From assembly GCF_958439165.1 (NCBI RefSeq), contig NZ_OY288122.1:54822-118821 (forward strand): DNA of 64,000 nucleotides, read 5' to 3'. The stretch comes from an uncultured Hydrogenophaga sp. Its GTDB lineage: Bacteria > Pseudomonadota > Gammaproteobacteria > Burkholderiales > Burkholderiaceae_C. Under the pieces are notes generated by a model, which was not told the DNA's origin, searched no databases, and was given only the letters and a program-made list of their open reading frames with translations. Positions 44,281-57,098 of this stretch are shown in pieces. How positions within the stretch are numbered: the first letter of the stretch is position 1; each line of letters starts with the position of its first letter. The position numbers and the translations under genes are program-made.

Positions 44281-45839
44281 GCGACAGGCAGGTAGCGAAG
44301 GCATAACGCCTGAAAAGCATCAAGGTCGGTCGAGGGTCTGGGCGACAGACCGCACCGGGTCGCCTCCTCGGCCAGGATGGCGGATACCGCCGGAGCCATG
44401 CGCGCGGCCTCGGTCGCATCGAGAAACAGGGCTCGCCAGCGCCGGGCCAGCAAATCCTCCACGGTGCGTGCGTACTCACATCGGAAGGCGTGACGAACCA
44501 TCGCGTCGGTCAGCCCCATGCCCAGGACAGCATCCGTGCCGCATGCGCTCACTTCGTCAGATTCCGATCCAAAAAGGTGCAGCCCGGGTGCAGCATGCAG
44601 CGGTGTGGCACGGGCCCCTGTTCCAGACGCTCCCAGCAGCGCATGCCGATCGGTATGCCCGGCCGCCCTGGCAGGCAGCAATCCCGCTGAAAAGCAACGC
44701 TCCATCACGTCTTCCGCCATGGCGCGGTAGGTGGTCCATTTGCCACCGGTGACGGTGACCATCCGGCCATCGATGACGATGGTGTGCTCCCGCGAGAGGG
44801 TCCGTGTTTCGCCGTCAGCGGCCGCTGGCGGCGCCACCAGCGGCCGAAGGCCGACCCAGAGGCTGCGGATGTCGCGACGGCGTACCGGGCGGCTCAGCGC
44901 CTGCCCAGCTTCGCTCAGGATGAATTCCAGCTCTTCGGCAAAGGCGTCGGGCTCACGGGGCAGGTCGACCCGCGGTGTGTCGGTGGTGCCCAGAATCAGC
45001 TTGCCCAGCCAGGGTACGGCGAACAGCACCCGGCCGTCGCGGGTGCGCGGCACCAGCAGGGCATGGTCACCCTGCAGGAAGTCACGGTCGACCACCACAT
45101 GCACGCCCTGGCTCGGACTGACCATCCGCGAAGGCGTGCCGGCGGCATTGCGCAGCGCGTCCACCCAGACGCCAGTGGCATTGACGACGCAGCGGGCGCG
45201 CACGACCCGTTCGCCTTCGCCCAGGCGGTCCTTCAACGTGGCCCGCGTCAGGTTGCCCTCTGCTTGCAGAGCGGTGACTTCAAGGTAGTTGAAGAGCCGT
45301 CCACCGGCTGCCTCGGCGGTGCGGGCCAGCGCCAGAGCGAGGCGGGCGTCGTCGAACTGTCCGTCCCAGTACTGGACGCCGCCGCGCAGACCACGCTGCT
45401 GCACACCGGGCAGCGCCTGGATGACTTCGGCGCGCGAAAGGAACTCGGTCCGGCCCAGGCCGGCCTTGCCGGCCAGCAGGTCGTACAGCTTCAGTCCCAG
45501 GCCATAAAAGGGCGTCTGCCACCAGCCATAGGACGGCATGACGAAGGGCAGCGGCTGCGCCAGGTGGGGCGCGATGCTGAGCAAGGTGGCACGCTCGGCC
45601 AGGGCCTCCCGCACCAGCGAGAGATTGCCCTGGGCCAGATAGCGCACACCACCATGCAGCAATTTGGTGGAGCGGGAGGACGTGCCCCCCGCAAAGTCGT
45701 GCGACTCGGCCAGCACGACGGAGAACCCGCGCAGGACTGCGTCGAGCGCCACGCCCAGCCCGGTCGCCCCACCCCCAACGACCAGCAGGTCGACGGGCGA
45801 TTCGGGCGACAGGGTGGCGAGGCGCTCTTCGCGGATCAT
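44277..45839 (-). CDS. glpD: Glycerol-3-phosphate dehydrogenase (FAD, quinone-linked)
   Basis: 520 residues from the ATG at 45839; a TTG seven codons upstream is possible. FAD Rossmann motif VDLLVVGGGATGLGVALDA, TSSRSTKLLHGGVRYL, and the C-terminal WRALFLDATEAARMAP domain are those of GlpD. Membrane-associated; it oxidises glycerol 3-phosphate to dihydroxyacetone phosphate and passes electrons to quinone. Last gene of the glp transport operon, 24 bases after glpV, and its stop codon sits in the spc promoter. Confidence 0.96.
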   Translation of the reverse strand: MIREERLATLSPESPVDLLVVGGGATGLGVALDAVLRGFSVVLAESHDFAGGTSSRSTKLLHGGVRYLAQGNLSLVREALAERATLLSIAPHLAQPLPFVMPSYGWWQTPFYGLGLKLYDLLAGKAGLGRTEFLSRAEVIQALPGVQQRGLRGGVQYWDGQFDDARLALALARTAEAAGGRLFNYLEVTALQAEGNLTRATLKDRLGEGERVVRARCVVNATGVWVDALRNAAGTPSRMVSPSQGVHVVVDRDFLQGDHALLVPRTRDGRVLFAVPWLGKLILGTTDTPRVDLPREPDAFAEELEFILSEAGQALSRPVRRRDIRSLWVGLRPLVAPPAAADGETRTLSREHTIVIDGRMVTVTGGKWTTYRAMAEDVMERCFSAGLLPARAAGHTDRHALLGASGTGARATPLHAAPGLHLFGSESDEVSACGTDAVLGMGLTDAMVRHAFRCEYARTVEDLLARRWRALFLDATEAARMAPAVSAILAEEATRCGLSPRPSTDLDAFQALCLRYLPVA

Positions 45840-45863
45840 GGGCGGGACAGGTTCAACCAAAGA

Positions 45864-47597
45864 TCAGCGGGCCTTGCCGGCCTTCCAGGCGTTGAGCAGC
45901 TGCTCATAGGCGATGGTTTCGCCCTTCGGCTTCTCGTTGGCCAGCTTCTTCCACGGGGCGGCCTTGTCGCTCAGCCACTTGTCCGGGCTCTCCTTCTTGT
46001 TGAGCTTGGGCGCGCAGCGCTCCATGCCAGCCCGCTCCAGACGTCCCATGACCTGGTCCATCTGATCGGCCAGGCTGTCCATGGCGGCCTGCGGCGTCTT
46101 CTCGCCGGTCACGGCCTGGGCCACGTTTTGCCACCAGAGCTGGGCCAGCTTGGGGTAGTCGGGCACGTTGGTGCCGGTCGGGCTCCAGGCCACGCGGGCG
46201 GGCGAGCGGTAGAACTCGACCAGGCCGCCCAGCTTGGGCGCCATGTCGGTCATGGCCTTGCTCTGGATGTCGGACTCGCGGATCGGGGTCAGGCCGACCA
46301 GGGTCTTCTTCAGCGACACGGTCTTGGCGGTCACGAACTGGGCGTAGAGCCAGGCCGCAGCCGTCTTGTTGGCGTCGTGGTCCTTGAAGAAGGTCCAGCT
46401 GCCCACGTCCTGGTAGCCGTTCTGCATGCCCTGCTTCCAGTACGGGCCGTTCGGGCCGGGGGCCATGCGCCACTTCGGGGTGCCGTCGGCGTTGACCACC
46501 GGCAGGCCGGGCTTGGTCATGTCGGCGGTGAAGGCGGTGTACCAGAAGATCTGCTGCGCGATCTGGCCCTGGGCGGGCACCGGGCCGGCTTCGCCGAAGG
46601 TCATCCCGGTGGCTTCCTTGGGCGCGTACTTCTTCATCCAGTCCACGTACTTGGTGAGCGCATAGACGGCTGCCGGGGAGTTGGTGGCGCCGCCGCGCGA
46701 CACGCTGGCGCCCACCGGGGTGCACTTGTCGGCCGCCACGCGGATGCCCCACTCGTCGATCGGCAGGCCGTTGGGTGCGCCGATGTCGGCGGTGCCGGCC
46801 ATGGACAGCCAGGCGTCGGTGAAGCGCCAGCCCAGGCTGGGATCCTTCTTGCCGTAGTCCATGTGGCCGTAGATCGGCTTGCCGTCGATCTGCTTCACGT
46901 CATTCGTGAAGAACTCGGCGATGTCCTCGTAGGCACTCCAGTTCAGCGGCACGCCCAGGTCGTAGCCGTACTTGGCCTTGAACCGGTCCTTGATGTCCTT
47001 GCGGTCGAACAGGTCGGCGCGGAACCAGTACAGGTTGGCAAACTGCTGGTCGGGCAGCTGGTAGAGCTTGCCGTCCGGACCGGTGGTGAACTTGGTGCCG
47101 ATGTAGTCCTTGATGTCGATGCCGGGGTTGGTGAACTCCTTGCCCGAACCGGCCATGTAATCGGTCAGGTTCATGATCTTGCCGTAGCGGTAGTGGGTAC
47201 CGATCAGGTCGGAGTCGGAGATCCAGCCGTCGTAGATGCTTTTGCCGGACTGCATGGAGGTCTGCAGTTTCTCGACCACGTCGCCTTCCTGGATCAGGTC
47301 GTGCTTGACCTTGATGCCGGTGATTTCCTCGAAGGCCTTGGCCAGTGTCTTGGCCTCGTATTCGTGGGTGGTGATGGTCTCGGAGACCACCGAGATTTCC
47401 TTGATGCCCTTGGCCTTGAGCTTGGCGGCGGCATCGATGAACCACTTGAGTTCGGCCGTCTGCTGGGCCTTGTTCAGGGTGGAGGGCTGGAACTCGCTGT
47501 CGATCCACTTCTTGGCGGCGGCTTCGTCAGCCCAGGCGGGCAGCGAACCCAGCGCCAGCAGCGATGCCAACGCCAGGGCGGTGTGACGCACTTTCAT
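45864..47597 (-). CDS. glpV: Glycerol ABC transporter, substrate-binding protein (GlpV-like)
   Basis: 577 residues from the ATG at 47597, which has GAGGAG at ideal spacing. Signal peptide ALASLLALGSLPAWA, cleavage before DEAAAK. Family-1-type extracellular binding fold, long like GlpV of Rhizobium leguminosarum and unlike UgpB (about 440). Captures glycerol in the periplasm for the GlpPQ-ST transporter. A strong stem-loop lies just before its ribosome site. Confidence 0.9.
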   Translation of the reverse strand: MKVRHTALALASLLALGSLPAWADEAAAKKWIDSEFQPSTLNKAQQTAELKWFIDAAAKLKAKGIKEISVVSETITTHEYEAKTLAKAFEEITGIKVKHDLIQEGDVVEKLQTSMQSGKSIYDGWISDSDLIGTHYRYGKIMNLTDYMAGSGKEFTNPGIDIKDYIGTKFTTGPDGKLYQLPDQQFANLYWFRADLFDRKDIKDRFKAKYGYDLGVPLNWSAYEDIAEFFTNDVKQIDGKPIYGHMDYGKKDPSLGWRFTDAWLSMAGTADIGAPNGLPIDEWGIRVAADKCTPVGASVSRGGATNSPAAVYALTKYVDWMKKYAPKEATGMTFGEAGPVPAQGQIAQQIFWYTAFTADMTKPGLPVVNADGTPKWRMAPGPNGPYWKQGMQNGYQDVGSWTFFKDHDANKTAAAWLYAQFVTAKTVSLKKTLVGLTPIRESDIQSKAMTDMAPKLGGLVEFYRSPARVAWSPTGTNVPDYPKLAQLWWQNVAQAVTGEKTPQAAMDSLADQMDQVMGRLERAGMERCAPKLNKKESPDKWLSDKAAPWKKLANEKPKGETIAYEQLLNAWKAGKAR

Positions 47598-47616
47598 GAA
47601 TGTCTCCTCTGTATAG

Positions 47617-47656
47617 GCTGCCCCGGACGGGAACGCAGGATCGGCCCCGGGGCAGC
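47617..47656 (-). promoter_or_regulatory. Intercistronic stem-loop upstream of glpV
   Basis: A 10-bp perfect inverted repeat (GCTGCCCCGG / CCGGGGCAGC) with a 20-base loop. In the RNA it ends 9 bases before the GAGGAG of glpV. Likely an mRNA stability or processing element that sets binding protein expression apart from the permease genes. Confidence 0.6.
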
Positions 47657-47700
47657 GATCGGGCCGAATCAAAAAATGGGGAAATGTGGACGGCAGCGGT

Positions 47701-48009
47701 TCAACCCTTGCGCATGACCACCAGCAACCAGACGATGGAAAGCCCGAAGCTCACCCACACGCTGGGCTCCTCGGCCAGCGACAGGCGCTCGGCCAGCCAG
47801 CCGGCCATGCCGACGAACGCCAGGTTGATGTAGGCCGCGCCCAGCAGCCCCACGAACAGGCGGTCGCCGCGTGTGGTCTTCATGGGCAGGAAGCCCTTGC
47901 GCTCGGTGGTGGGGGAGCGGATCTCCCACACCGTCATGCCGATCAGCATGAGCGCGATGCAGGTGAAGAAGACGGCGACCGGCGTGGTCCAGACCATCCA
48001 GGCAAACAT
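47701..48009 (-). CDS. glpU: Small membrane protein of the glycerol ABC system (GlpU-like, DUF2160)
   Basis: 102 residues from the ATG at 48009, preceded by AAGGAG. Three hydrophobic segments (VWTTPVAVFFTCIALMLIGM, GDRLFVGLLGAAYINLAFVG, WVSFGLSIVWLLVVM). DUF2160-type proteins are regularly found between the permease and binding protein genes of this system; exact role unknown, perhaps an accessory transporter subunit. Confidence 0.88.
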   Translation of the reverse strand: MFAWMVWTTPVAVFFTCIALMLIGMTVWEIRSPTTERKGFLPMKTTRGDRLFVGLLGAAYINLAFVGMAGWLAERLSLAEEPSVWVSFGLSIVWLLVVMRKG

Positions 48010-48019
48010 GGCAGCTCCT

Positions 48020-50787
<2,768 letters not shown>

Positions 50788-50788
<1 letters not shown>

Positions 50789-51870
50789 CAGGCATGTCCT
50801 CCGCTGCGGTGGCGCCGTGCAGCCCGCAGCAGCGGGCCGGCAGCGTCGAACACGAACACCTGGTTCGGGTCCAGGCTGAGCGTGAGCAAAGCGCCCAGGT
50901 CCAGGTTGTGCACACCGGTGAGCTGGGCCACCAGCTCGCCCACCGGGCTGTGGAGGTGCACGAAGGTGTCGGAACCGGCGATTTCCGCCAGTTCAACCTG
51001 CCCCTGCAGCGCCACATCGCCCTCTCGCTGCTGCTGGCGCAGGGCCCCGGCGCGCACGCCCAGCACCAGCTGGCGCGGCGCACCTGCCGGCAGTTCGACC
51101 GGCCAGACGGCACCGCCCGCCAGCTTCACGCCACCCTCAACCGCCTCGGCCGGCAGCAGGTTCATGGGCGGATCGCTGAAAGCGCGCGCCACGCGAATGC
51201 TCTGCGGCGAGTGGAACACCTCGGCCGTGGGCCCGTACTGCAGCAGCTCGCCAGCGTCCATCACGGCCGTGAAGCCACCCAGCAGCAGGGCCTCGCCCGG
51301 CTCGGTGGTGGCATAGACCACGGTGGAGTCGCCGCTGGCGAACAGGGCGGTGAGCTCGTCCCGCAGCTCCTCGCGCAGCTTGTAGTCCAGGTTCACCAGG
51401 GGCTCGTCGAGCAGCATCAGCGGCGCACGCTTGGCCAGCGCGCGGGCCAGCGCCACGCGCTGCTGCTGGCCGCCGGAGAGCTCGGCCGGCAAGCGGTCCA
51501 GGAACGGATCGATGTGCAGCCGCTCGGCCAGTTCACGCACGCGGCGGTCGATGTCCTTCTCGCCGCGCAGCTTGAGCGGCGACGCGATGTTCTGCGCCAC
51601 CGTCATGGACGGGTAGTTGACGAACTGCTGATAGACCATGGCCACATGGCGCTCGCGCACCGAGGCACGGGTGACGTCGCGGCCATCCACCGAGACCCGG
51701 CCGTTGGTGGCACTGTCCAGGCCGGCCATGATGCGCATCAGGCTGGTCTTGCCGGCCTGGGTGGCACCCAGCAGCACCGTGACCGCACCGGAGACCGGCG
51801 ACAGGCTCAGCGGATAGAGGTGGACCTCGGGTCCGACCGTCTTGCCGACGTGTTCCAGGGAAAGTTGCAT
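50788..51870 (-). CDS. glpS: Glycerol ABC transporter ATPase (GlpS-like)
   Basis: 360 residues. Walker A is unusual (GATQAGKTS); the signature LSGGQQQRVALARAL and Walker B LMLLDEPL are normal. C-terminal MalK-like domain. First gene of the minus-strand glp operon and presumed heterodimer partner of GlpT. Start ATG 161 bases from glpR, across the shared control region. Confidence 0.9.
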
Positions 51871-52031
51871 GGGGGATGAATCGAAAAAAAAGCACCCGAG
51901 CGAAACGGGTTCGCTTTCGATTCGGGCATTCTATTGTTCGTTTATGTTCCTTTTTATTCGGTATTTACCCTGAACAGGGCTTTTGCGTTTTCCGATATGT
52001 TCGTGCCCCGGACCTTGCCGCCGCGCCCGAC
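51871..52031. promoter_or_regulatory. Divergent glpS/glpR control region with GlpR-type half-sites
   Basis: AT-richer than its surroundings. Contains several copies of the half-site known from E. coli GlpR operators (ATGTTCG): ATTGTTCG at 51933-51940, ATGTTC at 51944-51949 and ATGTTCG at 51997-52003, plus GCGAA-ACGGG-TTCGC near 51900. A minus-strand TAGAAT (51928-51933) is a candidate -10 for glpS, so repressor bound here would cover it. Confidence 0.6.
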
Positions 52032-52808
52032 ATGAACCTCAACCCCCGCCACACCGCCCTGCTCGACGAGGTGCGCGCCCATGGGCCGCAGACCATCGAA
52101 GCCCTGTCGGAGCGCTTCGGCGTGACCCTGCAGACGGTGCGGCGCGACGTGCAGCGCCTGGCCGAAGCCGGCCTGCTGGCCCGCTTTCACGGCGGGGTGA
52201 GACTGCCCAGCTCCACGACCGAGAACATCGCCTACCGCCAGCGCCAGGCCATGCAGTCCGACGCCAAGCTGGCGATTGCCCGTGCCGTGGCGGCACGGGT
52301 GCCCAACGGCTGCTCGCTGATCCTCAACATCGGCACCACCATCGAGGCGGTGGCGCGCGGGCTGCTGCGACACCGCGGCCTGCGCGTGATCACCAACAAC
52401 CTGCACATCGCTTCGCTGCTCAGTGCCAACCCGGACTGCGAGGTGATCGTGGCCGGCGGCCAGGTGCGTGGCGCCGACCAGGGCATCGTCGGCGAGGCCA
52501 CGGTGGACTTCATGCGGCAGTTCAAGGTGGACATCGGCCTGATCGGCATCAGCGGCATCGAGTCCGACGGCACCCTGCGCGACTACGACTACCGCGAGGT
52601 CAAGGTGGCCCGCACCATCGTGGCCCAGTCACGCGAGGTGTGGCTCGCCGCCGACCACTCCAAGTTCAACCGGCCTGCCATGGTGGAGCTGGCCCGGCTC
52701 GACGAGCTGGATCTGTTCTTCACCGACCGACCTCCACCCGCTCCCTTCGACCAGCTGCTGGCCCAGAGCCATGTGGAATGCGTGGTGGCCGACCACCCCA
52801 CGTCCTGA
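52032..52808 (+). CDS. glpR: DeoR-family glycerol regulon repressor
   Basis: 258 residues from the ATG at 52032; the frame is open to 51876 but upstream sequence is the operator region. DeoR helix-turn-helix (IEALSERFGVTLQTVRRDVQ), then the sugar-phosphate-sensing domain with ILNIGTTIEAVARGL, GGQVRGADQGIVGEAT and AADHSKFNRPAMVELA. Expected to release DNA on glycerol 3-phosphate. Divergent from the transporter operon and followed by glpK. Confidence 0.93.
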   Translation: MNLNPRHTALLDEVRAHGPQTIEALSERFGVTLQTVRRDVQRLAEAGLLARFHGGVRLPSSTTENIAYRQRQAMQSDAKLAIARAVAARVPNGCSLILNIGTTIEAVARGLLRHRGLRVITNNLHIASLLSANPDCEVIVAGGQVRGADQGIVGEATVDFMRQFKVDIGLIGISGIESDGTLRDYDYREVKVARTIVAQSREVWLAADHSKFNRPAMVELARLDELDLFFTDRPPPAPFDQLLAQSHVECVVADHPTS

Positions 52809-52846
52809 TGCAGCCGGTCCTGTCATTCCCGCCCACGGACACACGC

Positions 52847-54340
<1,494 letters not shown>

Positions 54341-54380
54341 ACGCCATTCGGAGGGCCTGCGCGCGCGCCACAATGCGGGC

Positions 54381-55220
54381 ATGAACATCCGCACCCCATC
54401 TTCCGACTTCCCTCTCATCACTTTTGTGGGCGGGGGCAACATGGCCAGCGCCATCATCGGCGGCTTGTTGCACGAAGGCCATCCGGCCAGTGCGCTGCAG
54501 GTCATCGAACCCTGGGAGGAACAGCGCACTCGGCTGTCGGCGCAATTCCCTGGCGTCGATCTGCTCGCAGCCGCCAGCGCCGACATGAAGCCCTCCGACA
54601 TGGTCATCTGGGCCGTCAAGCCGCAGACCTTCCGCGAAGCCGCACTGGCCACCGCTGCGCATGTGCCGGGCGCGCTGCACCTGAGCGTGGCAGCCGGCAT
54701 CACGACCGACAGCATGACCGCCTGGCTGGGCAGCGGCCGCATCGTGCGGGCCATGCCCAACACGCCGGCCCTGGTCGGCATGGGCATGACCGGTCTGTTC
54801 GCACGCGATGACGCCGGTGACGATGACCGTGCCCTGGTCGAGCAGGTGGTGCGCACCACCGGCGAACTGGCGTGGGTGCCGGTCGAACACGACCTGGACG
54901 CGGTCACGGCCCTCTCCGGCTCCGGCCCGGCCTATGTCTTCTACTTTCTGGAAGCGATGCGCGATGCGGGCGAGAGCATGGGCCTGTCGCCCGAGCTGGC
55001 GCTGCAGCTGGCCACCGGCACCTTCATCGGCGCAGCCACGCTGGCCCAGCGGTCCGACGATCCGCCGCAGATCCTGCGCGAGCGGGTCACCTCCAAGGGT
55101 GGCACCACCCATGCCGCCATCACCACGCTGCAGGCGGCCAAGGTGAAGGAATCGTTCGAGATGGCGCTGGAAGCAGCGCGTCGCCGAGCCGAAGAGCTGG
55201 GCCGCGAATACGGCCGCTGA
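54381..55220 (+). CDS. proC: Pyrroline-5-carboxylate reductase
   Basis: 279 residues. NADPH-binding start ITFVGGGNMASAIIGGL, and the C-terminal signature ALSGSGPAYVFYFLEAM with RERVTSKGGTTHAA. Last step of proline synthesis. Unrelated in function to glpK, 40 bases upstream; convergent with ubiA. Confidence 0.97.
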   Translation: MNIRTPSSDFPLITFVGGGNMASAIIGGLLHEGHPASALQVIEPWEEQRTRLSAQFPGVDLLAAASADMKPSDMVIWAVKPQTFREAALATAAHVPGALHLSVAAGITTDSMTAWLGSGRIVRAMPNTPALVGMGMTGLFARDDAGDDDRALVEQVVRTTGELAWVPVEHDLDAVTALSGSGPAYVFYFLEAMRDAGESMGLSPELALQLATGTFIGAATLAQRSDDPPQILRERVTSKGGTTHAAITTLQAAKVKESFEMALEAARRRAEELGREYGR

Positions 55221-55230
55221 GGCCGAGGGT

Positions 55231-56109
55231 TCAGGCCAGCACCAGCGCGGTGCCGGCGAACACGGTGAAGCCGAGCCAGTGGTTGGTGCGGAAGGCCCGG
55301 AAACAGCCGTCGCGGCTGCGATCGGCGATGAGCCGCACATGCCAGCCCACCTGGGCCAGTGCCACCAGAAGGGTCAAGCCCCAGACCAGCGGCCGGGCCT
55401 GCACCTGGGACCCGATGAGCGCGGTCCAGGCGGCAAGCCAGACCAGGTAGAAAGCTGCAATGGCCGGCACGTCGGCCCGGCCCAGGGTGATGGCCGACGT
55501 CTTCATGCCGATCCGGAGGTCGTCGTCGCGGTCGACCATGGCGTATTCGGTGTCGTAGGCCAGCACCCAGAACAGGTTGGCCACCAGCAGCCCCCAGGCC
55601 AGCGGCGGCACCTGCTGCTGCACTGCTGCGAACGCCATCGGAATGCCGAAGCTGAAAGCCACGCCCAGCACCGCCTGCGGCATCGACACGAAGCGCTTGG
55701 CGTACGGATAGACCAGCGTGACGGCCAGCGCCGCGAACGACCACAGCACCGTGACGGTGTTGGTGGTCAGCACCAGGCAGAAGGCCGCCAGAGCCAGCAC
55801 CGCGCCCACGGCAAGCGCCTCGCGCACGCCGATGCGGCCGCTGGTGACCGGGCGCTGCGCCGTTCGTTTGACGTGGCGGTCGAAGTCGCGGTCGGCCACA
55901 TCGTTGATGCAGCAACCCGCACTGCGCATGAGGATGGTGCCCAGGGTGAACACCGCCAGCAGGTGCCAGCCCGGGAAGCCGCCAGCAGCCACCCAAAGTG
56001 CCGCCAGCGTGGGCCACAGCAGCAGCAGCCAGCCGGCCGGGCGGTTCCAGCGGATCAGATCCAGGTAGAGCGCCAGGCGCGAGGGCTGGCCCATCGGTAC
56101 CGTGGCCAT
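55231..56109 (-). CDS. ubiA: 4-hydroxybenzoate polyprenyltransferase
   Basis: 292 residues, eight to nine membrane helices. Both aspartate-rich Mg-diphosphate motifs are present: NDVADRDFDRHVKRT and YDTEYAMVDRDDDLRIGMKT. Attaches the polyprenyl chain in ubiquinone synthesis. Joined to oxyR by a TGATG overlap. Confidence 0.97.
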   Translation of the reverse strand: MATVPMGQPSRLALYLDLIRWNRPAGWLLLLWPTLAALWVAAGGFPGWHLLAVFTLGTILMRSAGCCINDVADRDFDRHVKRTAQRPVTSGRIGVREALAVGAVLALAAFCLVLTTNTVTVLWSFAALAVTLVYPYAKRFVSMPQAVLGVAFSFGIPMAFAAVQQQVPPLAWGLLVANLFWVLAYDTEYAMVDRDDDLRIGMKTSAITLGRADVPAIAAFYLVWLAAWTALIGSQVQARPLVWGLTLLVALAQVGWHVRLIADRSRDGCFRAFRTNHWLGFTVFAGTALVLA

Positions 56110-57068
56110 CAGGAGAGCCGTTTGACGCCCGGCAGCTCGCAGGCGTAGATGGCGTTGCGCAGCTCGGCGATCGCTTCGTAGCGGGTGAAGCTGCGTCGCC
56201 AGGCCAGCACCACGCGGCGGGTCGGGGCCTCGCCCTGGAACGGCAGGTAGCGCACATAGGCCGAATCGCCGAAGTCCTGACCCGGATTGGGTGCGCCTTC
56301 CAGTGCGGAGGTGGGCACCGACAGGCGCGGCACCAGGGTCACGCCCATGCCGGCGGCCACCATGTGCTTGATGGTCTCCAGGGACGATCCCTCGAAGCTC
56401 TTGCGAATGCCTTCGGTGTCGTTGGAGAAGCGGGCGAATTCGGGGCAGACCTCCAGCACATGGTCGCGGAAGCAGTGGCCGGTGCCCAGCAGCAGCATGG
56501 TCTCGCGCTTGAGCTGCTCGCTGGTGATGTGGTCCTGCGATGCCAGCGGGTGGGTGTGCGGCACGGCGGCCAGGAAGGGCTCGTCGTACAGCGGGGCCAG
56601 GGCCAGGTTGGTGTCGGGGAAGGGCTCGGCCAGGATGGCGCAGTCGATCTCGCCCAGGCGCAGCTGTTCCAGCAGGCGCGAGGTGAAGTTCTCTTGCAGC
56701 ATGAGCGGCATCTGCGGCGTGCGGTCGATCACGTGGCGTACCAGGTCGGGCAGCAGGTAGGGGCCGATGGTGTAGATGACGCCCAGTTTGAGCGGCCCGG
56801 CCAGCGGGTCCTTGCCGCGCTTGGCGATTTCCTTGATGGCGGCCGCCTGCTCCAGCACGGTCTGGGCCTGGCGCACGATCTCCTCGCCGAGCGGGGTGAC
56901 CGCAATTTCGGTGGCGTTGCGCTCGAAGATCTTGAGCTCCAGCTCTTCTTCCAGCTTCTTGATGGCCACCGACAGCGTGGGCTGAGACACGAAGCAGGCT
57001 TCGGCGGCCTTGCCGAAGTGCTTTTCGCGGGCCACCGCGACGATGTACTTGAGTTCGGTCAGCGTCAT
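56109..57068 (-). CDS. oxyR: Hydrogen peroxide sensor OxyR (LysR family)
   Basis: 319 residues. LysR helix-turn-helix (FGKAAEACFVSQPTLSVAIK) and effector domain. The redox cysteines C199 and C208 (GHCFRDHVLEVC) are at the same numbers as in E. coli OxyR. Activates peroxide defence genes. Lies between recG and ubiA; recG next to oxyR is known in other betaproteobacteria such as Burkholderia. Confidence 0.97.
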   Translation of the reverse strand: MTLTELKYIVAVAREKHFGKAAEACFVSQPTLSVAIKKLEEELELKIFERNATEIAVTPLGEEIVRQAQTVLEQAAAIKEIAKRGKDPLAGPLKLGVIYTIGPYLLPDLVRHVIDRTPQMPLMLQENFTSRLLEQLRLGEIDCAILAEPFPDTNLALAPLYDEPFLAAVPHTHPLASQDHITSEQLKRETMLLLGTGHCFRDHVLEVCPEFARFSNDTEGIRKSFEGSSLETIKHMVAAGMGVTLVPRLSVPTSALEGAPNPGQDFGDSAYVRYLPFQGEAPTRRVVLAWRRSFTRYEAIAELRNAIYACELPGVKRLS

Positions 57069-57098
57069 GCGGCTATTGTGCCGCCCCGGGCTGCCCCG

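Noticed and set aside
44784..47717. Plus-strand open frame of 977 codons opposite glpD and glpV
   Set aside because: Antisense shadow; the minus strand encodes conserved GlpD and GlpV.
51876..52031. N-terminal extension of GlpR from 51876
   Set aside because: Would translate the AT-rich operator region; the DeoR fold starts at MNLNPRHTALLDEV (52032).
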